Source of the DNA: JAUZRW01 sp034437755
GTDB lineage: Bacteria; Chloroflexota; Anaerolineae; Aggregatilineales; Phototrophicaceae
Length of the DNA stretch: 64,000 nucleotides
Assembly (NCBI GenBank): GCA_034437755.1
Contig: DAOTTV010000124.1
Location: 1 to 64,000 of the forward strand
Direction: 5' to 3'
Position numbers and translations under genes: made by a program
Shown: piece by piece, positions 59,943 to 64,000 of the stretch
How the letters are laid out: each line of letters opens with the position of its first letter
Position numbering within the stretch: position 1 is the stretch's first letter
Notes under the pieces: model-generated
Database searches by the model: none
Told to the model about the DNA's origin: nothing
What the model saw: only the letters and a program-made list of their open reading frames with translations

Positions 59943-62201
59943 CTATCCCCGTAATTGCTGAAGCAGACGCTTGTACTCATCGACGCGATCCGGTTTGAGC
60001 GCGATAATCTGCTTGATGGTCTGCGCGGCTTCTTGGGTTAAACCGGCATCCAGTTGCAATTCGCCGAGCGCATCCAGTTGTTCGATGGCTTCGGCCTTCT
60101 GGTTGCGCCGCCGATAAATCGACGCGAGACGCTTGCGTAGGGCGGCATCATCGGGATTGCGATGGACGAGTTGTTCTAACAGTTCGACAATTTTGTTGAC
60201 GCGCCCCGATTTCGCGTAAGTACTCAGCAAGGTATCCAGCTTACGCACAGCTTCGCCTTGATTGCCCTGCGTGTAATAAATATCGATCAGTGCCCGTAGC
60301 GCGGGTTCATCCTGTGGCGCAAAAGTGATGATCTCTTCGTAGATGCGCTGGGCTTCGCGCGTGTTCAGGCGCAGTTGGTGAATGTCGGCGATGGCGTGCT
60401 TGATCTGTGCGCGCTTATCCGATGTCACGTCAAGATCCTGCCCGATCTCTTCTGCCCGATCATAGGAATACATCGCATTATCGAAATCGCCGAGTTGCTG
60501 GTATGTCTGCGCCAAGTCCATATGCTGATCGAGCGCCTCTTGCCAGCGATCTTCGCTTTCCAACAGTTCGATCAAATTCCAGCGAACATCGACATCTAAG
60601 GGTGCCATCTCCAGCACTTCGCCGAGGATTGACGCGGCGCGGTCGTTCTCTTCGCGCACGAGATACGACCGCGCAACCGTGTTGTATTTGTTGATTGCCT
60701 GTCGGATGCGCCCTTCTTTCATCATGATCTCTGCCATGCGGACATGCACCGGCAAATAAGAGGGCGACCGCTCGACCGCGAAATGCGCGATTTCCATCGC
60801 CAGCGTGTATAAGCCCTGCCGGATGAAGCGATCAATGCTGGTGACCAGTTCCGTCAGTTCATCACTGCCCTTCGCTATGAACCAGTCGAACAAGCCGCCC
60901 TGCCCCTCCCCGCGCAAGGTTTCGACGAGATGGCGGCGCGTCTCCGGGATGCGTTGTTTCCAGTCCTCGCCACTCAAGAGCTTGATGAAGCGCCCGTTAA
61001 TCACTTCGAGCATTTCCGGCGCGCGATCCTGAATGCCGGATAGCAGGCTATCGTAGACCGGTGTTAGGTCGTCTAGCTCGTTGTCGGCTTTTGACAATTG
61101 CACATCGACGTTACGCAAGCTCTGGATCAGGTATTTGGACGCACGCGGTTGATTTTCCATCGCGTAATATGCCAAGCCCAGCCCATGAAACGCGCCCGAT
61201 TGTAGCTCGGACGATTGTGCCGCTTCGCCCAGATAGGCGATTGCATCCTGTGAACGATCGTTTAAGACCAGCAAGCCACCCAGCGCCATCTGCAAAGATG
61301 GATGACGCAAGCCGGCCGCAACAGCCTGTTCATAAGCCGCGATCGCCTCTAATTCGTCATCCTGCCGCTGATATTCCATGCCCTGCATGGCGAACATCAC
61401 GAACTCATTCAACCCGCTTTCGACAACGAACGCCGCCATGATTTCCAGCGAGCGTTCGAGTGCTTCACCGATCGGGCCGAGGGGGTGCGCGACACCGACA
61501 TCGAGCCGTTCATCGTCCTCAGCATAGGGATCATAGCTGAACAGATCACCGTCGCCCGTCGGTGCTTCGACTTCGGCATCGACATGATAGTATTCCTGCG
61601 GGATGTTGATCTCGAGACCGGAGTTCAGCGCGCGCAACCCGTTGAGCGCCACCGCGTTATTACGATCAATCCGCAGGATGCGTTCGAGCGCCTTCTTGGC
61701 TTTAGCTTCATCGTCTGCCATCTGGAAGCTACGCGCCAGCAACGCATACTGGCGGATGACCTGTGATTTATCGCCGATTTTCTCGTAGGCTTGTGCGAGC
61801 TTGGCGTGGACGCTGATCAAGCCGCGTGTGAGCGATGCCGCCTTCTCCCAGCTGTTAATCGCCATCGCGACATCGCGCACTTTAGCATAAGCATCCCCGA
61901 CTTTGACATAGCGTTGCGCGGAGTCGTCCGGCTGTCCTAAGCCTTCCAGCACTTCCGCAGAGCGTTCAATCGGCACAGGATCGTTCGGCGCGAGCTTCGT
62001 CGCGCGATTGAAGACCTGCAAAGCGCGATCAAGCCGACCGGTATTCTGTAGCGCAATCCCCAGACCGATGTTAGCTTCGGCATCTTCAGTATCGATTTGC
62101 ACCGCTTGCGAATATATTTCGAGCGCAGTTTGCCAATCCTGATGCCATGCGGCATCCGCTCCCTGCGACATCAGTTCTTGAAATTGATCGTGATCAGCCA
62201 T
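59943..62201 (-). CDS. Large TPR-repeat protein, 752 aa
   Basis: The soluble protein is built of TPR units from residue 5 to the end, for example ADAAWHQDWQTALEIYSQAV near the N-terminus and AEAIEQLDALGELQLDAG near the C-terminus, broken by a non-TPR stretch of about 130 residues at about 200-330 and another near 380-470. No catalytic domain was seen. It begins with AAGGA at 7 bases before the ATG and lies 23 bases after argF, so the two are probably cotranscribed. Its role is unknown; the pairing with argF is not obviously functional. Confidence 0.85.
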   Translation of the reverse strand: MADHDQFQELMSQGADAAWHQDWQTALEIYSQAVQIDTEDAEANIGLGIALQNTGRLDRALQVFNRATKLAPNDPVPIERSAEVLEGLGQPDDSAQRYVKVGDAYAKVRDVAMAINSWEKAASLTRGLISVHAKLAQAYEKIGDKSQVIRQYALLARSFQMADDEAKAKKALERILRIDRNNAVALNGLRALNSGLEINIPQEYYHVDAEVEAPTGDGDLFSYDPYAEDDERLDVGVAHPLGPIGEALERSLEIMAAFVVESGLNEFVMFAMQGMEYQRQDDELEAIAAYEQAVAAGLRHPSLQMALGGLLVLNDRSQDAIAYLGEAAQSSELQSGAFHGLGLAYYAMENQPRASKYLIQSLRNVDVQLSKADNELDDLTPVYDSLLSGIQDRAPEMLEVINGRFIKLLSGEDWKQRIPETRRHLVETLRGEGQGGLFDWFIAKGSDELTELVTSIDRFIRQGLYTLAMEIAHFAVERSPSYLPVHVRMAEIMMKEGRIRQAINKYNTVARSYLVREENDRAASILGEVLEMAPLDVDVRWNLIELLESEDRWQEALDQHMDLAQTYQQLGDFDNAMYSYDRAEEIGQDLDVTSDKRAQIKHAIADIHQLRLNTREAQRIYEEIITFAPQDEPALRALIDIYYTQGNQGEAVRKLDTLLSTYAKSGRVNKIVELLEQLVHRNPDDAALRKRLASIYRRRNQKAEAIEQLDALGELQLDAGLTQEAAQTIKQIIALKPDRVDEYKRLLQQLRG

Positions 62202-62224
62202 GAGTCCTTACCGTACAAACTAAC

Positions 62225-63142
62225 TTATGACAATAAATGAACGAGAACCGCTTTTTGCGCGTGCATCCGATTTTCTGCCTGTTGGAACACCGCCGAATGC
62301 GCCCCGTCCATCACATCATCGGTGATTTCTTCGCCCCGATGAGCCGGCAAACAATGCAAGACGATCGCATCTTTGCCCGTCTTAGCGATCAGCGCATCGT
62401 TGATCTGATACCCCGCGAAGGTCTCGCGACGTTCGGCGGCTTCGGCTTCTTGCCCCATGCTAATCCACGTATCCGTGTACAGCACGTCCGCGCCGGCGAT
62501 GATTTCCTCCGGTCGCACGGCTTCCGTCACCGTGATGCCCGATTGGGCGATCAAGGGTGCGGCTGTCTCGCGCACTGCGGTTGGCAATTCGTAGCCTTCG
62601 GGCGTAGCGATCGCAAAATCCATACCAAAGTGCGCCGATGCCAGCAGCAAGGACGCGGCGACGTTGTTGCCATCGCCGACATAAGCGAGCTTGATGCCGT
62701 CCATTCGTCCATAGCGCTCGTGGATTGTCAGCACATCTGCTAGCGCCTGACAGGGGTGATAATCATCGCTGAGACCGTTAATCACCGGCACCGATGACCA
62801 CTCTGCCAATTCGACCACATGGGCATGATCGAACACGCGCGCCATGATAATATCGACATAGCCCGATAACACGCGGGCAACGTCGGCAATAGCTTCGCGC
62901 TCACCCAGACCAACCTCATCCGGCCCGAGGATTAACGCCGTACCGCCTAGATGCCGCATCCCGACTGCGAACGACACGCGTGTGCGGAGCGATGGTTTTT
63001 GAAAGACGAGCGCCAGCACTTTGTCCTGTAACAAGGGACGATTGCCACCTGTTTTCCACTCCATTTTAAGATATAACGCCATCTCTAACAAATGTCGTAA
63101 CTCAGCGGTATCCCAACTCGCAAGGTCAAGAAAATGCTTCAT
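62225..63142 (-). CDS. argF: Ornithine carbamoyltransferase
   Basis: The 305-residue enzyme forms citrulline from ornithine and carbamoyl phosphate. The carbamoyl phosphate loop is KPSLRTRVSF, followed by HPCQALADVLTIHE, the ornithine-binding segment DTWISMGQE, and the catalytic VLHCLPAHRGEEITDDV. All of these are typical for OTCase and exclude aspartate carbamoyltransferase. No other arginine genes are in the window. It has a plausible promoter at 63193-63220. Confidence 0.96.
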   Translation of the reverse strand: MKHFLDLASWDTAELRHLLEMALYLKMEWKTGGNRPLLQDKVLALVFQKPSLRTRVSFAVGMRHLGGTALILGPDEVGLGEREAIADVARVLSGYVDIIMARVFDHAHVVELAEWSSVPVINGLSDDYHPCQALADVLTIHERYGRMDGIKLAYVGDGNNVAASLLLASAHFGMDFAIATPEGYELPTAVRETAAPLIAQSGITVTEAVRPEEIIAGADVLYTDTWISMGQEAEAAERRETFAGYQINDALIAKTGKDAIVLHCLPAHRGEEITDDVMDGAHSAVFQQAENRMHAQKAVLVHLLS

Positions 63143-63192
63143 CTAAGTTGCCATAACTTTCTTGTGAGAATGAATAGTAACCCATAGCGTGA

Positions 63193-63220
63193 AGTATATC
63201 ACAGCTTGCAAAGCAGGCAA
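63193..63220 (-). promoter_or_regulatory. Candidate promoter of argF
   Basis: On the minus strand, TTGCCT (63220-63215) and TATACT (63198-63193) are 16 bases apart, 50 bases before the argF ATG. No ARG-box dyad was seen. Confidence 0.5.
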
Positions 63221-63257
63221 ACAAACTGCACCCGAAATCCCCCCACCACAGGTACGA

Positions 63258-64000
63258 TTATGCCGGTTCTAGGTCGCGCCAGTTCCTGCCGACTTCGGCA
63301 TTAGCGACGAGTGGCACGCGCAGGTGGTAGGCGTTCTCCATCGTCGTGACCACCAGTTGTTGCACATCTGCCAGTTCATCATCCGGCACTTCTAGCACCA
63401 GTTCATCATGCACCTGCAAGATCAATTTGGTGCGGGTGTCCATCGCTTGTAATACGCCATAGAGTTCGATCATTGCCAGCTTGAGAATATCCGCCGCTGT
63501 GCCCTGAATCGGCATGTTGATCGCGGCGCGTTCTTCGGCGGCAGCGGTGCGGCTCGATGACCCTTTCGCCAGCACCGGGAAGTAGCGGCGACGACCGATG
63601 AGCGTCTCGACGTATCCATGATCGCGCGCGAATTGCTTGGTATCTTTGATGTATTGCTCCACGCCCGGCAGACGATCGAAATAGGTTTTGATGAAATCCT
63701 GCGCTTCGGCTAAGGTCAGGTCACTATCGCGCGCGAGGCGATACGCGCCCATGCCATACATCAAGCCAAAGTTGACGCGCTTGGCAAAATTGCGCTGGAG
63801 ATACGTCACTTCATCCGGCGCAATCCCGTAAACCGTCGCGGCAGTCGCCTGATGGATGTCCTGTCCGGCTTCAAACGCCGCCAGTAGGGTTTGATCCTGA
63901 CTGATATGCGCCATCACCCGCAGTTCGATCTGGCTATAATCGACCGCTAGCATCGTGTAGCCCGTCGGTACGATGAACGCCCGCCGCACCTCACGCCCGA
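63258..64000 (-). CDS. polA: DNA polymerase I, C-terminal part (runs off right edge)
   Basis: The frame is open to the window edge, with GREVRRAFIVP continuing upstream of the first in-frame GTG, so the start lies outside. The 247 codons seen cover the palm and fingers: motif A in VDYSQIELRVMAHIS, the O-helix (motif B) in RNFAKRVNFGLMYGMGAYR, and motif C in QVHDELVLEVPDDE. All catalytic carboxylates are present. The phenylalanine at the dNTP-selecting O-helix position is kept (VNFGLMYG). The 5'-3' and 3'-5' exonuclease parts cannot be judged. Confidence 0.95.
   Translation of the reverse strand, partial: GREVRRAFIVPTGYTMLAVDYSQIELRVMAHISQDQTLLAAFEAGQDIHQATAATVYGIAPDEVTYLQRNFAKRVNFGLMYGMGAYRLARDSDLTLAEAQDFIKTYFDRLPGVEQYIKDTKQFARDHGYVETLIGRRRYFPVLAKGSSSRTAAAEERAAINMPIQGTAADILKLAMIELYGVLQAMDTRTKLILQVHDELVLEVPDDELADVQQLVVTTMENAYHLRVPLVANAEVGRNWRDLEPA

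Noticed and set aside
1..64000. CRISPR array, rRNA operon, prophage or transposase gene
   Set aside because: No regularly spaced direct repeats, rRNA signatures, phage structural genes or transposase motifs were seen in any frame.

Overview
The window reads as a chromosomal segment of a bacterium, most likely a member of the Chloroflexota close to the Anaerolineae and their relatives. This placement is inference from gene content: split methylmalonyl-CoA mutase, a three-gene acyl-CoA carboxylase, Thr/Pro-rich linkers on a LysM protein and on the CdaR homologue, abundant TPR and REC/cyclase signalling proteins, and GT39-type membrane glycosyltransferases. No marker here fixes the lineage. Base composition is moderately GC-rich and even. 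No prophage, integrase, CRISPR array or rRNA was seen. Both ends cut through genes: a UGT-like glycosyltransferase on the left and DNA polymerase I on the right.

Left part (1-18 kb): a large TPR protein, then a mostly plus-strand metabolic region. It holds an acyl-CoA dehydrogenase, an MDR oxidoreductase, a CYTH protein, the methylmalonyl-CoA mutase large subunit, RlmA, a small protein built of 9-residue repeats, two small membrane proteins, and the acyl-CoA carboxylase set (carboxyltransferase, biotin carboxylase, biotin carrier). Together these point to handling of short-chain acyl-CoA and propionyl-CoA. Two large membrane glycosyltransferase-like proteins follow.

Middle part (18-41 kb): an SLC13-type transporter with RCK_C domains, two tandem channel-like KTN/RCK proteins lacking a K+ selectivity filter, a methyltransferase, glnS, and a tRNA-Glu with a terminator. 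Next comes an orphan LuxR-type regulator divergent from a class III PHA synthase operon (phaE-phaC, then an acyl-CoA synthetase). The intervening promoter carries three CCTA/TAGG dyads. A complete branched-chain amino acid-type ABC transporter follows (SBP, two permeases, two ATPases), interrupted between the SBP and the first permease by a stable hairpin and an inserted MITE-like element. Then come an MFS transporter, crcB, uppP, a REC-histidine kinase fusion and a LysM protein.

Right part (41-64 kb): NUDIX hydrolase, rplS, a class I glutamine amidotransferase-like hydrolase, a large membrane histidine kinase, an AlbA_2/Schlafen-like protein with an acidic insertion, and a radical SAM/methyltransferase/epimerase group. 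Signalling genes follow (REC-cyclase, CheY-like, REC-GAF-cyclase). There are three tandem signal peptidase I genes in one coupled operon, then der, the CdaA-CdaR pair for c-di-AMP, a TPR protein, argF and polA.

Most notable: a roughly 190-200 bp element with 24-bp imperfect terminal inverted repeats is present in two full copies, one flanked by a 6-bp direct repeat, plus two solitary ends. Others are the 9-residue-repeat protein, the filter-less channel pair, the operator-rich PHA promoter, and the tandem signal peptidases sharing a CxxxC motif.
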